This document shows, one piece after another, positions 15,550 to 15,705 of a stretch of DNA of 15,705 nucleotides. Each line of letters starts with the position of its first letter. Position 1 is the stretch's first letter. This DNA comes from Holophagales bacterium (GTDB lineage Bacteria; Acidobacteriota; Holophagae; Holophagales; Holophagaceae). A program made the position numbers and the translations under genes. The notes under the pieces were generated by a model that made no database searches, was not told the DNA's origin, and saw only the letters and a list, made by a program, of their open reading frames with translations. The stretch covers positions 1-15,705 of the forward strand of contig JAITFL010000027.1 in the NCBI GenBank assembly GCA_031281385.1. The letters are read 5' to 3'.

Positions 15550-15705
15550 TTATGCCCCGACCTCTGCTATGACTTCGATCTCTACTGCCGCACCCCTTGG
15601 CAGCGCGGCCACTTGGACAGTGCTGCGAGCTGGTTTCGCGCCTTTCAGGTGCTTTTCGTAAATCGAGTTGAAGGTGGCAAAGTCGTTCAGGTCTGTGAGA
15701 TAGAC
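15550..15705 (-). CDS. C-terminal end of a second RidA-family protein (partial)
   Basis: An open frame enters at the window edge and ends with two successive TAA codons (15552-15550, then 15549-15547). Its 51 residues are the RidA C-terminus, with [19 protein letters not shown] and VIAEVGA, including the conserved arginine. The residues are nearly the same as those of the neighbouring RidA, and the DNA is also clearly alike over about 150 bp, so the pair arose by tandem duplication. Whether this copy also has a membrane segment lies outside the window. Confidence 0.88.
   Translation of the reverse strand, partial: VYLTDLNDFATFNSIYEKHLKGAKPARSTVQVAALPRGAAVEIEVIAEVGA

Overview
The window comes from a Gram-negative (two-membrane) bacterium of moderately high GC. 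This follows from an Oar-like TonB-dependent receptor, several outer-membrane beta-barrel proteins and a complete tripartite RND efflux system. The mix (receptor with an N-terminal carboxypeptidase-regulatory-like domain, DUF5916 barrel protein, DUF4230, DUF4160) suggests a non-proteobacterial phylum such as Acidobacteriota or a Bacteroidota relative. I cannot place it from sequence alone. The window is almost fully coding, with no rRNA, tRNA, IS element or CRISPR array seen.

Left part (1-4010, + strand): an outer-membrane operon. It holds the 3' end of a barrel protein, a 1046-aa TonB-dependent receptor and a 190-aa small barrel protein, with gaps of only 21 and 24 bp, closed by a strong intrinsic terminator. 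The receptor probably binds or imports a large substrate through the outer membrane using TonB energy; the small barrels are likely accessory proteins.

Next (4052-4378, + strand) is a DUF4160 gene behind a tandem heptamer repeat in which every unit creates a perfect TTGACA hexamer. Its usual partner gene, DUF2442, is not intact.

Middle (4436-10840, - strand): a four-gene efflux operon in the order TetR regulator, TolC-like outer-membrane factor, membrane fusion protein, RND pump. It is driven by a recognisable promoter with a 20-bp dyad sitting between -35 and -10, a textbook arrangement for self-repression by the TetR protein. The TolC gene starts inside the TetR stop codon (ATGA) and oddly has no classical signal peptide.

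Right part: a DUF5916 outer-membrane protein with a CBM9-like domain (- strand) is divergent from an exported DUF192 protein (+ strand). After that, all on the - strand, lie a RidA-family gene cut by the window edge, a second RidA with an N-terminal membrane segment, a small YjfB-like protein and a membrane-anchored DUF4230 protein whose start overlaps the YjfB-like stop. This RidA/RidA/YjfB-like/DUF4230 cluster is the least explained part of the window.
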